Shown one piece after another: positions 44,590-56,011 of a stretch of 64,000 bases of DNA. The notes under the pieces were generated by a model, which was not told the origin of the DNA, did no database searches, and saw only the letters and a program-made list of their open reading frames with translations. The stretch is from positions 7,874,001 through 7,938,000 of the forward strand of contig CM019066.1 in the NCBI GenBank assembly GCA_009667805.1, given 5' to 3'. Positions within the stretch are counted from its first letter, which is position 1. The number at the start of each line of letters is the position of its first letter. Made by a program: the position numbers and the translations under genes. The DNA is from Leptobrachium leishanense. Taxonomy: Eukaryota; Chordata; Amphibia; Anura; Megophryidae.

Positions 44590-45150
44590 TCCCTTTGATT
44601 TATTTTTCTATACAAAAGAGGTACATTGATGTGTTTTTATCTGGAAACGCAAGTGCTACAGAGCGTCTCTGGTAGTTCTATTCTCTCATCTGTAAGTCAT
44701 TTCATCTATGCGCAGTGCCGGTCAATTGTCTTTCAAAAAAGCACATTTGATAAATAAATAAATAAATAAATAAATGGAATATATAGATGACATCTTGTGT
44801 CTGCTCACTTAGGATCAGTGAGACTCCTCTTTGATCTGTCCTGAAAGCAGCACATTCTGGGATAGATCAGAGGGAATGATAAGTGTGGGGTGTGTTCTAC
44901 ACTTACCAGTGACAGCTTCTCGCTGTCAACCAAGAACCGGATGTCATGTAAATATTTTAATTAAATTACGTTGTCAAACTGATGTATTTTAAAAAAAGAA
45001 AGAAAACAATGAAATAAAAAAAATCTAATAATTGAATAAATATCTTCTTAAAAAAAAAAATGATGTTCAGAAAATTTGTACTAACAGATGTGCAGCGGCA
45101 TACACTGGCCATTACGTCGCATACCTCAATCATAATGTAACAATTCAATG
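44590..45150. other. Unassigned sequence downstream of TRIB2
   Basis: Contains an (AAAT)n run at 44748-44776 and a small inverted block around 44815-44930 (GATCTGTCC..GATAGATCAG). No gene seen. Confidence 0.35.
44748..44776. repeat. (AAAT)n microsatellite
   Basis: Seven AAAT/AATA units. Confidence 0.88.
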
Positions 45151-45154
45151 TTCT

Positions 45155-45232
45155 TGAACCCAGAACATACTTGAAAACAAGAAAAATCTCAATGTATCCT
45201 TCCTGGTAAAATACTTCATAAATAAATAATTT
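45155..45232 (+). repeat. LINE 3'-tail fragment
   Basis: AGAACATACTTGAAAACAAG, AAAAATCTCAATGTATCC, CTGGTAAAATACTTCATAAA and a (AAATA) tail. Confidence 0.72.
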
Positions 45233-45400
45233 CCAAACTGGAGTGTTCTTACTAGCGGTTTAATTCACGTTTCACCACTATTAGTACGACTCACTGATAT
45301 CATCAGATCTTCAATAGCGTAAATAAAATTGAACAAGGTCTTCAGGAAAACTCTGCTTTCGTCAGACACTACTGCAGCTAAATGTGGTACAGTTATCTGC

Positions 45401-45660
45401 TTAAAGGGACACTGACCACTTTCTTAGTAAAGTGGTCGGGCTGGCGGAGTGCTTCACACCCTCCCTCCAGCCCAATTTGGCCGGTAGCATTGTGTGAAGC
45501 GAAGAATTTCTTCTGCCCAATCAACTGACACTTAGAAAATTAGATTCTGAATATCCCGCCTGCTGGGGACTAACTTGGGGACTGATGATGTCAGCCTGCT
45601 TTGGGTGCTGACATCATCCTGTCCCTAAATGCTCTCAGCATCGATCATTGTAGAAGAAAG
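45401..45660. mobile_element. T2-like MITE, one end visible
   Basis: Left end TTAAAGGGACACTGACCACT. Internal inverted block ACTTTCTTAGTAAAGT, and GATGATGTCAGCCTGCTTTG with GTGCTGACATCATC. The other TTAA end is not found before the Tc1 remnant begins. Confidence 0.45.
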
Positions 45661-45664
45661 CAGC

Positions 45665-47254
45665 TGTAAACTACAGGTGGCAGGCAATTAAGGTCACATT
45701 TAAAGTAACTTCGGACACCAAATGGACCTTTCTACGGACTTAGAAAAACACCAAAAGAAAATGTCTAGGGTGCCTGCTCACCTGCGTGAACGTGCCTTAG
45801 GCCTGCTGCAGGGAGGCATGTGAATTGCAGACCAGAGCACTAAACTGCAAAGTCTATTATGTGTGTAGCGCTGCTTTAAAACACTGTATTCTGGTGCATT
45901 GAACTATTGCTGCCACCAGAGGGAGACAGAGACATTGTGGACTATGCGGAACAAAACCAAACTACATCGACCATCATCCTTTGCATGAAACAGGAGGAGG
46001 AAGGAGATCAGCAGCCTCGTGCAAGGCAGAAGCAGTGTGAGCAGAACGACAAGAGTCATAGGACACACACTGGGGCTGTTAGGGTCTGAAACCAGGTCGG
46101 AGTGTGGAAGTTGCTACTATCCTGTTAAAGATCGTGCTGTTCCCTGGGTGTTGAGAGTACAAAGCGAGCAGAGAGAGAAGTCGCAGGTGACATTTCTGGG
46201 ATCCTGGCAGAGTTGGAGCGCAGAGAGACGGCGGCATCCATTGCTGCAGTGATCAGAGAGAGAGTGTGCATCGGCCAGCTGTGTACTACGCTGAATGAAT
46301 CGTTTTTGATAAAGTGCGGTTTGGGAGAAGAGGGACATCGTGTGAGGAGAGGCTGCAAACTGGAGAGGAGTGCTGGCGGCCTATGTGTTCGTGTTCTGGC
46401 GGAGGAGAACCCGATCGGCGGTGCAGGCGTTAACAGCATCGAGTTCCAAGTGGCAGCGAGGCGAGATCCTCTCGAGAGAGATCCCTTTTCTCCAACGTTC
46501 ATCGGTCCAGGACAAGCGGTCACACCGATGGGTGAGAAGGCTTCGGCCTGGTGAAACGCAGAACATTGCACACTTGTTTATTTTTCTTTCAAGGGCCCCA
46601 ACGGTGACTAGTCGAAGATTGTTTTGTTTCATTCACTGGTCAGTTGAACACAGTATCCGGGTACCCTAGACAACACACATATATATTTTTGAGCTATTAT
46701 TCACGGGACTTACACTCCAGAACTGAGGGGGTAAATCGATTTTCTTTTACCACTGCGTGTTTTTTTTTCCCGCGTTACGAATTCTTGTTACTCAAATACC
46801 GTATATGCGTATTATATGCTGCTTTATTGGGATCAGTAAAGAATATAATATATAAAAATCCACAACAGTGCTGGTGTATAGTTATTTCCTAGTGCGGTGA
46901 GACTATCCCGAGGTTTATTCAGCGGCTCCTCCAGGAGTGAGCGCTACATGTGCAACATCTAAGGCAGCACTACCAGGAGACAGGAAGGACAGCTAATTGC
47001 CCTCGCAGTGGCAGACCACGTTTAACAACACTTGCACAGAATTGATACCTCCGACCATCACATCTGCAGGACAGGTACAAGATGTAACAACAAGTGCGTG
47101 ATTTACACAAGGAGTGTCCAATTCCTCCATCCTGTTCAGTTCATGTTTGAGCTGGTGAATCTTTTTATGCTCATGTACATATTTACATATGTTTGGTTTG
47201 CTGGAAATAAAAGAAGTTGAAACCGAGAGGACGATTCTTTTCTTTGTTGAGTTT
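45665..47254 (+). mobile_element. Tc1-like transposon remnant interrupted by a solo LTR
   Basis: From the ATG at 45761 the frame reads MSRVPAHLRERALGLLQGGM, then a stop and IADQSTKLQ, the N-terminal helix-turn-helix region of a Tc1-type transposase. After the LTR it resumes as GRPRLTTLAQN (47010) and YLRPSHLQDRYKM with stops. Most of the catalytic region is missing; the 3' end GTTTGCTGGAAATAAAAG..GACGATTCTTTTCTTTG is of the Tc1 type. Non-functional. Confidence 0.82.
45864..46948. mobile_element. Solo LTR of an LTR retrotransposon
   Basis: Begins TGTAGCGC and ends GCGCTACA, perfect 8-bp inverted ends with the TG..CA boundaries of LTRs. Flanked by TGTG at 45860-45863 and 46949-46952. Removing it restores a continuous Tc1 sequence across the junction, which supports the boundaries. 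Length 1085 bases. It has no internal gag-pol, so it is a solo LTR left by recombination. CCACCAGAGGGAG at 45914-45926 differs at one position from a CTCF core motif. Open frames on both strands here match nothing. The superfamily is not determined. Confidence 0.8.
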
Positions 47255-48440
47255 ATATGGAATGGGTTCTGAAGGGGGTCATGTTCATTTTTCTCATCCA
47301 TTGATTTTGCAGTAATGATAAGGAACCTTAACGCGCCAGGCTGTACAGTGATTATACCACTTATTTCAATCGTAGGTCAGGGATTGGTGGAAAGATATCC
47401 ATCAATTCAAGACTGAATATCTCATTAGGATAGGACTCAACTCAACATGCCATAGCATGTTTCTCTAAATATGTTTATCTGATGAATTCATAAATATTAT
47501 TTTGAAAAACATTGGGCACTATTCCCTACGGAGTTATTCAGAGAGCACCGAAATGTCGCAGACGTTTTGGTGCCTTCTCGTTCCCCACGCTTCCCTGCAC
47601 TTCGGGGAATCAAAGTTCCCCACACTGTGGTGTATTCAGCATTCACCGTAGGGCCACCTAAATGCAGGGAAAACGCGATGCAAACCCGACGAACAGTCGC
47701 CGAACACTCATCGAAACCCCACAGAAACCGCCGCAAAAACCACGCCGGAAAAAGCCGCCAATCACAGCACAGAGCAGCCGCCAGAAAAAGCCGACAAGCT
47801 GACGAACGGGGTAAAAAAAGAAAAACAAAAAACAGTACGCTTGAGAATTTCAAAATTGAAACGCTGTTTGCAAAAAAACTACTGAACGAAAATGCCTGGA
47901 ATATACATATAAGGTCCAATGAATGATAATAAAAAGGTCTGTTACAGAAAAAAGAAAAAACGCTTTTAAAAAAAAAACACAAAAATTTTTGCTGAAAAAA
48001 AACTGAAAAATGCTTAAAAGATCCTAAAAAAATCAATAAATAAAGAGACTTTTTACTGAAGATCAAAATAATAAACGTTTTACGTTTTATTACCGTAGAT
48101 ATTGCATAAAAATGGGAATATTTTTAACATTGAAGCCTATGGGATTCACCCGAATAAACCTGCCGAATGAAAACACCAAACAGCAGGGCATGACGGCAAC
48201 TTTTTACTGCTGTTCGGTGTCTCTGAATAGATTAACCATTGTTTCTCTATGCGGGATTTCCCTGCCCTCGAAGAGCACTGTACGTGAAGGCAATTTGCCA
48301 AAATTTGGCGAACTGCCTGCTCCCTGAATAGCCGAAATGTCACCGTATGCTGAATTTCAGTGTCCGGTTACATTTTGGCGACATTTCGGACATCTCTGAT
48401 TAACCACTCTAATTAACAGTAACGTTAGCATGTGCATGTG
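47255..48440. other. Unassigned sequence with a degenerate repeat
   Basis: 47515-47560 (GGAGTTATTCAGAGAG, CACCGAAATGTCG) and 48325-48400 (CTGAATAGCCGAAATGTC, GGCGACATTTCGGACATC) look like related ends of one element. The interior is CGCC/AAAA-rich. 48225-48320 matches 3936-4128. No gene: the 119-codon basic frame at 47567 has no family features. Confidence 0.4.
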
Positions 48441-48484
48441 TACGCGATACTGCCAAGATAAGTGCGTTTAACGCATTCCCCTCA

Positions 48485-49090
48485 TATTACATTCCTGACG
48501 TTACCCCCGTTAGTAATCCATTAGCACACTGTTTTTTTCGCTAGCTTCCACGAGCTTACTGTACTTTGCGCATCCTATACTTAACATGGGGAACACAATC
48601 ATTAATTAGCGTGCTCCCCATTAAGTGTTAGCGCTAATCATCGCACGGACGTTCACGGCAACATTTTAACGACACCTAAAAGCTGGTGTTAAATGATACT
48701 GCAAATGCAAAATCATTTAGCACCCCCTAACCCCCCCAATAAATCTCATACTCACCTCTCATCCCGCAGCGAGAACGGTGGCCCAATCCACTGCTTCGCC
48801 TGGCCATGAGCAGAGTGAGACTTGGAGCAAATAGTTCCTGGTTTCCCTCAGCGATCAGTCGGCGGCACTGTGCACTAGAGCAAGATTGAGCAGGGCTCGT
48901 GGCCCAGAAGCACAACCTTCCATTCAGTCCTATGGACTCCAGGAGGTGATACGGCGGAGAGGAAGCGCTACAGAGAGTATCCCAGCAGTTAGCTCCTGCC
49001 CCAGAATATCGTGTTAAGATGGGGACGCTAAGAGGAAATCTGAAGCGCAGATTTTGCATGTTAGCATCCCCATGTTAGCGAAAAGACGGG
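48485..49090. mobile_element. Diverged copy of the GGGCCCTATTACATTC MITE family
   Basis: TATTACATTCCTGACG, CTTACTGTACTTTGCGCATC and CTATACTTAACATGG are shared with 29371-29950 and 41011-41714. The right half (48730-49000) is unrelated and GC-rich. Confidence 0.5.
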
Positions 49091-49113
49091 AACAGGGGCC
49101 ACAGTTTCTGCTT

Positions 49114-49525
49114 CAGGCCGGGGGCACACGAGATGTTTTCTTTAACTCACAGTACGTTTGTTAAAGAAAACGCTAATGCACCGGCGTCCACTTGACGCCC
49201 ACCTGCCCCTCCTCAGCGCTGGAAAGCACGATCGCGCAGCCCTCTCGACGCACATCCTAGCGCATCATCACCTAGGATGCGCGTTGACGGGGCTGCACGA
49301 TCCTCCTGCGCTCAAGTGCGCATGCGCGCTGCATTTGACGCCCAACATTGCGTCAATCCTACCGCAACAGCCTTTGTGTTTTCAAGACGGACGTCTTCAG
49401 CGCGCGTTATGCGTAGTGCGAGTTATGCGTGTGGTCTTCGCGTTATGCGTAATTATATGCTGCGACGCGTGTTAGTAACGCGCGTTAGTGCGCATTAAAA
49501 AAGTCTCGTGTGCACCCGGTCTCAG
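49114..49525. mobile_element. CpG-rich MITE (CAGGCCGGGGGCACACGAGA family)
   Basis: Left end CAGGCCGGGGGCACACGAGA. The right end AGTCTCGTGTGCACCCGGTC is its imperfect complement. GATGCGCGTTGACGGGGC resembles blocks in the GTCAGACGAGCG MITEs; the right third is rich in GCGTTATGCGT repeats. Confidence 0.7.
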
Positions 49526-50498
49526 AAGCACAGATGCTGTAGGTTCTTTTTAGTTTGCAGAAGACCCCAGTGGAATGTTTGTTTTCTGCTTCCTATTCGT
49601 TAAATGCTAGTTAGGATTAGTAAGGAATTCTGATGATCAAGGTGGAAATACGAGACGCCTGAATGGGTTTTTGATGCGGTTTATCTTTTTTTCATAAGTG
49701 CTAAGTGCATCTCAGATAAGTAATATTCAAGGGAATTGGGTTCTGAGCACTTTTCTTCAGTCCTCTTGAAGCGGCTTTTTAAAATTGGAAGAGATCATAC
49801 TTAGGAACTAAATAAAGAAATGTTTTACTTGCGTAAATACAGCAATGGTTTATTTTCTGAATCTCTATAGAAGCAACACTGACCTCACAATCAGTGGGGG
49901 AATTACACAGGAGAAATGTATGGTATTTACACAATTTCATTGATCTCACAGGAAATAGAATCAGTTTCTTAAACCAAGATGATGTGTCTCACATTAAAAA
50001 GACTCTTATGCTTGTGTGTTATGAGCTGAGATCCAATTAACACATGGCCTTCATGAATGAACACCACAGACAATTTTCTTTCTTTGCACAGTCCTTTTAT
50101 GTTACAGTCTGGAAGGTATGCACAGGAACAAAAGACAAACCGAAGCCTAGCTCTTTCCGAGCACTAACTGACAAACATCACTGTCTGTTAGCACACTGGC
50201 ATACAGCAAATGGGGCCATTTAATCCCTTACCATTGGGCGTTAATGCCGGCAGGAAGTACAAGTATGCCCCACTTCCTGGCTGCTGCGGCAGGCCCATCT
50301 TCTGGCCCGCCTAACACCTGATTCAAATAGTATGCCATTGGCTTCAGGGGGACGGTCAGAGTTCACTCCGTCCAAAGGCAGTGAATAACACGTGCCACGT
50401 GCCAACTAGTGGGCAGGCCTGTCGCAGCCCATAGACGCCAGTGAGGAGTGTTATGCTGCTGCAGGGGGTTGGCATAGTACAACCAACGTTGGAACAGA
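49526..50498. other. Unassigned intergenic sequence
   Basis: 49550-50210 looks unique with no coding signal. 50218-50498 has CCCTTACCATTGGGCG and AAGTATGCCCCACTTCC, resembling 24465-24545 (AAGTATGCCCC-like, CTTAATGACTGGCAGG), probably another repeat fragment. Confidence 0.35.
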
Positions 50499-52012
50499 TT
50501 AAAGGGCCACTACCAGCACAAAATGAAATATCCTTTTTGGGTTTATTGTATGTGGCTGATATCTTTCATGTGCTTTATTTTTCTCTTGTATGTTAAGAGA
50601 ATATTATAATGTGTCAGTGGGTGCATCCGTTATGTGATCTTTTGTGTTGTAAACTCCCCCCCCCCCAGTATCTTTCCATCACTTGCTCCTCACTGTGTGG
50701 CTTTGTGGAGTCTATGGGTTGATCACTGACTCAAATTATTGTATTGTGTGGGATGTATTCAAAGGACATCACCAGTGGGTAGTTTAGGAGTCTTTTAAGG
50801 AAGGAGAGTGTCATCTGCGCTCATTCCTATGTGTTCCATGTACAACAAAAATGAGGTTTTGTTTGTTTCAATGGCCATTGCAACGTAAGCCCACTCGCCA
50901 CTTCAAGGCACCTCTTTAGAGTGGGTACCTAACAATTGTAACCAAAAGGCCGCTCTACTGAGCAGCTCCAAGCCCCTCCAGCTGCTTTTCAGCAAGGAGA
51001 GACAAAGATGGTGGGTTTTATTTATACACGCACCAAGCACTTCCCATTTGGGATCAAAAACAAAAACATGGAAAGAGGAACAGCTGCAAAACGACGGACT
51101 GGTGTTACAAGCATGATATACATAAATACAGAAAAAATGGCGTCGCGCCCATACTCACTTATTTTTGGAGCGGCGGCAACTGCAGGAGTAACAGCCCAGT
51201 AAATGTATAAAACATAAAAGGAAGGAGAGTGTCATCTGCGCTCATTCCTATGTGTTCCATGTACAACAAAAATGAGGTTTTGTTTGTTTCAATGGCCATT
51301 GCAACGTAAGCCCACTCGCCACTTCAAGGCACCTCTTTAGAGTGGGTACCTAACAATTGTAACCAAAAGGCCGCTCTACTGAGCAGCTCCAAGCCCCTCC
51401 AGCTGCTTTTCAGCAAGGAGAGACAAAGATGGTGGGTTTTATTTATACACGCACCAAGCACTTCCATTTGGGATCAAAAACAAAAACATGGAAAGAGGAA
51501 CAGCTGCAAAACGACGGACTGTGTTACAAGCATGATATACATAAATACAGAAAAAATGGCGTCGCGCCATACTCACTTATTTTTGGAGCGGCGGCAACTG
51601 CCAGGAGTAACAGCCCAGTAAATGTATAAAACATAAAAGGAAGGAGAGTGTCATCTGCGCTCATTCCTATGTGTTCCATGTACAACAAAAATGAGGTTTT
51701 GTTTGTTTCAATGGCCATTGCAACGTAAGCCCACTCGCCACTTCAAGGCACCTCTTTAGAGTGGGTACCTAACAATTGTAACCAAAAGGCCGCTCTACTG
51801 AGCAGCTCCAAGCCCCTCCAGCTGCTTTTCAGCAAGGAGAGACAAAGATGGTGGGTTTTATTTATACACGCACCAAGCACTTCCCCTTTTATGTTTTATA
51901 CATTTACTTCAAACAAATAAAAATAACAGTTGCACGGGTTTTATAAGGTGCTTTTGCTCATAATGCAAAAGTAATCTAGTTACAGCTTATGTAAGTGGTA
52001 GTGTCCCTTTAA
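50499..52012. mobile_element. T2/Kolobok-like MITE with a triplicated internal segment
   Basis: Left end TTAAAGGGCCACTACCAGC, right end GTGGTAGTGTCCCTTTAA; TTAA at both ends. The outer about 300 and 120 bases are the reverse complement of the element at 21364-22020. The centre has been replaced by a 420-bp segment present 2.6 times (50797-51893). Confidence 0.82.
50797..51893. repeat. 420-bp tandem triplication inside the MITE
   Basis: Units start AAGGAAGGAGAGTGTCATCT at 50797, 51218 and 51637 (periods 421 and 419), near-identical apart from a few single-base indels. The third unit stops at CACCAAGCACTTCCC. Directly after it, 51886-51908 is an inverted copy of the 23 bases that close units 1 and 2. 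Confidence 0.95.
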
Positions 52013-53148
52013 AACATATTTGGAGGGATTTAAATTAGCTCAAAAACTAGAGCCAATTCGCCAAACGAATGTCATTTTTGGGTTCAGCTCCTTATAAATA
52101 CCATAAAAATTCTCAAAGGTTGCAACACCCTTGTTCAATTTTGAATGCCGCGATTTCACGTGGTGCTACTGATTGTGATTTATAATACGTTATCCTTCCA
52201 TCTGTATTTTTGTACTGATCCAAGATAAATAAAAATATGTTTAATAAAAAAAATTGCTCAACGGTCATTGGCTGCAATTTTTTTTGTGTTATTTGATAAT
52301 GTTTGAATTTTCTCTCTATCTCTTTTTACAGTGCTAGCAATATCTGAGCCTCGTAGAAACGGAAGAGAACGCTATGTGTATTCCAAGTCATTTTTTTTCT
52401 AAGACGTGTCATTCTTTACTGACTGAATAAGGTCAATAAAAAACCACCTTGCCTTTCACTCAGATATCATTCTTGCCTTCTTAATTCAGTGAAACTGGCT
52501 GAAATACTTCACTTTTGTTTTCCTAACAGATTATTATTTTGATCGAATGCTTTAGATAAACACCCTTTCGCGGAGAGCTGGGTTAAGTCCTACTTAGAGG
52601 TTTTTTAGGTCAGACCACATGTAAGCTTTAAAGAAACCTGCTGTGTTCTTTGGTCTGCTTTCTACAGAAATACAAAATAATGAACGTATCATTTGAGTTC
52701 TAAGATGTAGAATAAACAAATAATACTCCTGTAAAGTCATTTTTTATTTATAGCATCATCAAAAACGAGATAGAATAAATATAGAGGACCTCTTATCACT
52801 TGGTCCGTCGGAATTCTCTTACCACCGAGTCTGAATTTTAGATTGTTATTTGACATGTCAATTCATAGGACAGAATAACAGGGCTTTAGTCCTAAACTAA
52901 TAGGTGTGGGAACTCTCCAAGATTTCTTCTCCTCAATTAACCATTGACATGTTGCACTCAACCCACCACTTCACATCCAATATTGACATCAATGTATAAA
53001 CATAAAGACGGACTGGTTCTTTTGGGAATCCTAATGACGATTGTGTTATACATATCAGATATTTGTGGTGAAATATCATTGGAACCTAATAAAAGCTTCT
53101 CAGTAGTATGTGGGCCAAACGGGAACTCTGTTGCCTTTGAGAAAATCA
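52013..53148. other. Unassigned intergenic sequence
   Basis: AT-rich, no gene or repeat recognised apart from short A-runs. Confidence 0.35.
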
Positions 53149-53373
53149 ACAATATCAATAAGAATTCCAGTAGACCAAAGCATTAAATCAAGTGGATTTA
53201 TTCCATCACCAGCAAAAAAATTGGCGACGTTTCGATCAAACGGTCTTTGTCAAGTCAAGACTGTCAGATTTGACAATGACCCTTTGGTTGAAACGTCGTA
53301 ATTTTTTTTGCTGGTGATGGAATAAATCCGTTTGATTTAATATTTTGGTCTACTGGAATTCTTATTGATATTG
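53149..53373. repeat. Palindrome (about 100-bp arms), GAAACGTCG hairpin module
   Basis: CAATATCAATAAGAATTCCA at left pairs with TGGAATTCTTATTGATATTG at right; the arms meet around 53265. The right arm reads GGTTGAAACGTCGTAATT, then GATGGAATAAATCCG. The arms differ at several sites, so it is older than the palindrome at 15551. Confidence 0.82.
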
Positions 53374-53376
53374 CTG

Positions 53377-53590
53377 CCTTAGGGTCGTGGAGCAAGGACC
53401 CTCTTCCAATCATTGACCACAGATGGTGCCCAAGCTGATTTTTTTTCTGAGAAAATCATGCAGGAACTGCGTTCCCAAGCTTTCCTGCTCAACTTTCCTG
53501 TTTGTGCTCCCCTATTGTAAAGCTCCACGTAATATGTTGGCGCTGTATGAATGCATGTATGTAATAATAATAATAACTTGACCCCTGAAT
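53377..53590. mobile_element. Mixed fragment: hAT-like end and L2 tail
   Basis: TATTGTAAAGCTCCACGTAA with TGTTGGCGCTGTATGAATG and (AAT)n at 53505-53574 is an L2-type tail. GGAACTGCGTTCCCAAGC before it and ACTTGACCCCTG after it resemble the ends of the 56802-57082 hAT family. Confidence 0.45.
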
Positions 53591-54585
53591 AACCAGTATC
53601 AGTTGCTACCAGTGTGCTTTGGTTTGGCCACAAAGAAAGGGTCTGAGGTTCGCGATGGTAGATATGGAGCCCTATTCCCCTCATGTCTGTAAGACAAATT
53701 GGTGCAAGCCGATAACTCTTAGCATTCCCTGTTACTGACTCCATTCCAACCAAGTCTCTCTGTTAGCAGCTCGGGTCTGAATATTTGGAAGACGCTGTAA
53801 GCCTGCCTGCCACCTGTATCATTTTCTGGTGTCCATGGGACTCCATGGAGCCAAACGTGACTCTGCACAAGCTTGCATATGTGGAGTTGCGCTAAGGCCG
53901 AGGAAAAACTCTGGGAAGTATTTGCACCCAGCATTCTGCTGCTCGTGGCCATATGATGCCGCCTGCCTTGCGGAATCAGGTGTAAGTACAGATTTTTTTT
54001 TTTTATATATATTTTGTTATTAAGTGTTTTTTCAAAAGCAAAGTCACTTAACACCTGGCTCCATTTTTTGCTGCTTCTTTGCAGAATTCCCGTGGAATAG
54101 CTCACTGCTCTCTTGATGAGCCATAATTAAAGACTCTTATACAAAGTAGAGAAATTGAAGTGCCAAAAGGCAATATCAAGCCTACATACACCCCTGGGCA
54201 CGTAAATAAGAATGCCTCTAATGACCAAAGGCACCCTGTCATTACAATTCAGTATTATTGTAGAAACCACTTGATGGAAGTATTGTTCGGTTCATTACTC
54301 ATATTGATGTTTGCCCATCTACGAAATCAGGGGCAGATGTGCCAAGTAAAAATGGGCACTAATCCAATAGACGGTGTGTGCAATGCCTATACAGAACCAT
54401 CCCGCCTACTAGTGAAGTTAAAGGTGGTCTTGCGAGTATTAGTGAGGATTATTTACAAATTGACGTTCTGTATTGTTGCTGCAACTACGATAAACTTCAT
54501 TGATAAAACCTCTCAATTTTCACTCTTATATCATCGGACTTTCAGTTGAACGGCGGAAAAGACCAGCAATTCGTGAATGACCTCC
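53591..54585. other. Unassigned intergenic sequence
   Basis: No gene or family recognised; open frames are short and on both strands. Confidence 0.3.
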
Positions 54586-54589
54586 AGGG

Positions 54590-55165
54590 TTTGTGGTTGA
54601 ATATTTAAGAATGCTTATTTATGAACAGGGCAGCCCTCAAGGGGTGACAGCCCATGATATGTTCAGGGGGCCCAGTGGCTCAAGGGGGCTCTGGTCCTTA
54701 CTGTGTCCCTTGTCGAAGTGCCTCCGATGTAAGAGCCCTCCATGCCAAACTGAACTGACCTATTGGGATATCAGGAACTTTCTTGGAGGGCTGGGGCAAA
54801 AAGCACTCTGCATTATCACTGAGGGAGCGATTAGTATGGTCTGCACCAGGTAAAGGTGCAGAGTGAACACTCTCCCACCAGCAAAACACATGTTATCCAC
54901 CAGCGATTTAGTCCATTTCCTGTAAAATAAAGAGAAGATGAGGCAAAATGTTTCATTTTTAATTAGTTTATTGAAATATCCAGCTGAGGGAAGGGAGGCC
55001 CAACCAGTGGTTCAGTAAAGGGCCCCAAGATTTCTGATGGCAGCCCTGCTTATGAATAAGGCTTGAGAAAGGCTGCCTGTTCATCCGAAACATTGAACTA
55101 GTTTTTGAATAAAGGTGTCTGTTTGCAGTTGGATTGTGCTCAGTTCCTTTACTTTTTCTCTGCAA
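54590..55165 (+). repeat. Hairpin-module half element split by a hAT element
   Basis: Right part: GGCTTGAGAAAGGCTGCC, CATCCGAAACATTGAAC, TTTTTGAATAAAGGTG, TTGTGCTCAGTTCC, the same motif order as the palindromes at 15551, 27240 and 53290. The left part lies before 54626. Confidence 0.5.
54626..55048. mobile_element. hAT-like MITE with 8-bp target duplication
   Basis: Left CAGGGCAGCCCTCAAGGGG, right ATGGCAGCCCTG. Flanked by TTTATGAA (54618-54625) and CTTATGAA (55049-55056), 7 of 8 identical. No coding region. Confidence 0.72.
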
Positions 55166-55212
55166 CAGTCGAGGGCTTGTTATCCTGGGTCATACGGAGC
55201 ACTCCAGACATA

Positions 55213-55244
55213 AAGGGCCCTATTACATTCCATGAGGCTAATGT
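55213..55244. repeat. End fragment of GGGCCCTATTACATTC MITE family
   Basis: GGGCCCTATTACATTCCATG followed by AGGCTAATGT; the remainder (GCTAATATTAGCGC at 56012) lies on the other side of the hAT insertion. Confidence 0.55.
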
Positions 55245-56011
55245 TAGGGATGTGCGTTTCGGGTTTCGGAATTTCGGAATTTTCACGAAATTTCCCGATT
55301 CGTGCATTCGGATTCGGACGATTTTCCGAAAATTTTCAGATCCGAAAACGGCAGATCCGAAAAATTTACAAAACGAAATTTGTTCGGAATTTTCGAATGG
55401 ACTAGAAATGTGTAAAATCGAAAATCATTTTCGTTCCATTCGTAATTTCGGCTCCATTCCTGATTTCGGTTCCATTTCAGTAATTTCAGACAACGTATTT
55501 TTTGGTTATATCGCTGATTCTGTAATTTTGTATCATTCCCATCTCAATGTATCCTTCTTGTAAAACCAGAGAAATCTCCATGTATCCTTCCTGGAAAACC
55601 AGAGAAATCTCAATGTATCCTTCCTGGAAAACCAGAGAAATCTCAATGTATCCTTCCAGGGAAACCAGAGAAATCTCAATGTATCCTTCCCGGGAAACCA
55701 GAGAAACCTCAATGTATCCTTCTTGTAAAACATGAGAAATCTCAATGGCAGAATTATCGTATCGACAGAAATATCAGATCCGAAAAAACATTAGTTTACG
55801 TCAAAACGAATAGACACTTTGAAACGAGGAGAACAGACATTCCGAAAAACACGAAAATTTCCGAAATTACGAAAAAGTCGATACGAAAAACGAAACGAAA
55901 AAGAAACGAACCGAAACAGAAATCGGCCGAAATGAACCGAAACGAAAATTTACAAAATCCGAACGAACTGAACCGAATCGAAACCGAAAAAAAAATCGGT
56001 GCACAAGTCTA
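55245..56011. mobile_element. hAT-like element (TAGGGATGTGC family) with 8-bp target duplication
   Basis: Left TAGGGATGTGCGTTTCGGG, right GGTGCACAAGTCTA; flanks GCTAATGT (55237-55244) and GCTAATAT (56012-56019), 7 of 8 identical. The interior is saturated with TTTCGGAA/TTCCGAAA-type motifs on both sides of a minisatellite. No transposase. Confidence 0.75.
55545..55745. repeat. 33-bp minisatellite made from the SINE/LINE tail
   Basis: Six units of GAGAAATCTCAATGTATCC plus TTCCTGGAAAACCA. The unit is the terminal segment of the LINE/SINE tail seen at 9463, 27740 and 45180, here amplified in tandem. Confidence 0.9.

Noticed and set aside
45907..46571. Open frames of 60-148 codons on both strands
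   Set aside because: They lie in the solo LTR, overlap on opposite strands and resemble no retroviral or host protein.
47567..47926. 119-codon Arg/Lys-rich frame
   Set aside because: Low-complexity basic composition from an A-rich repeat region, no homologous family recognised.
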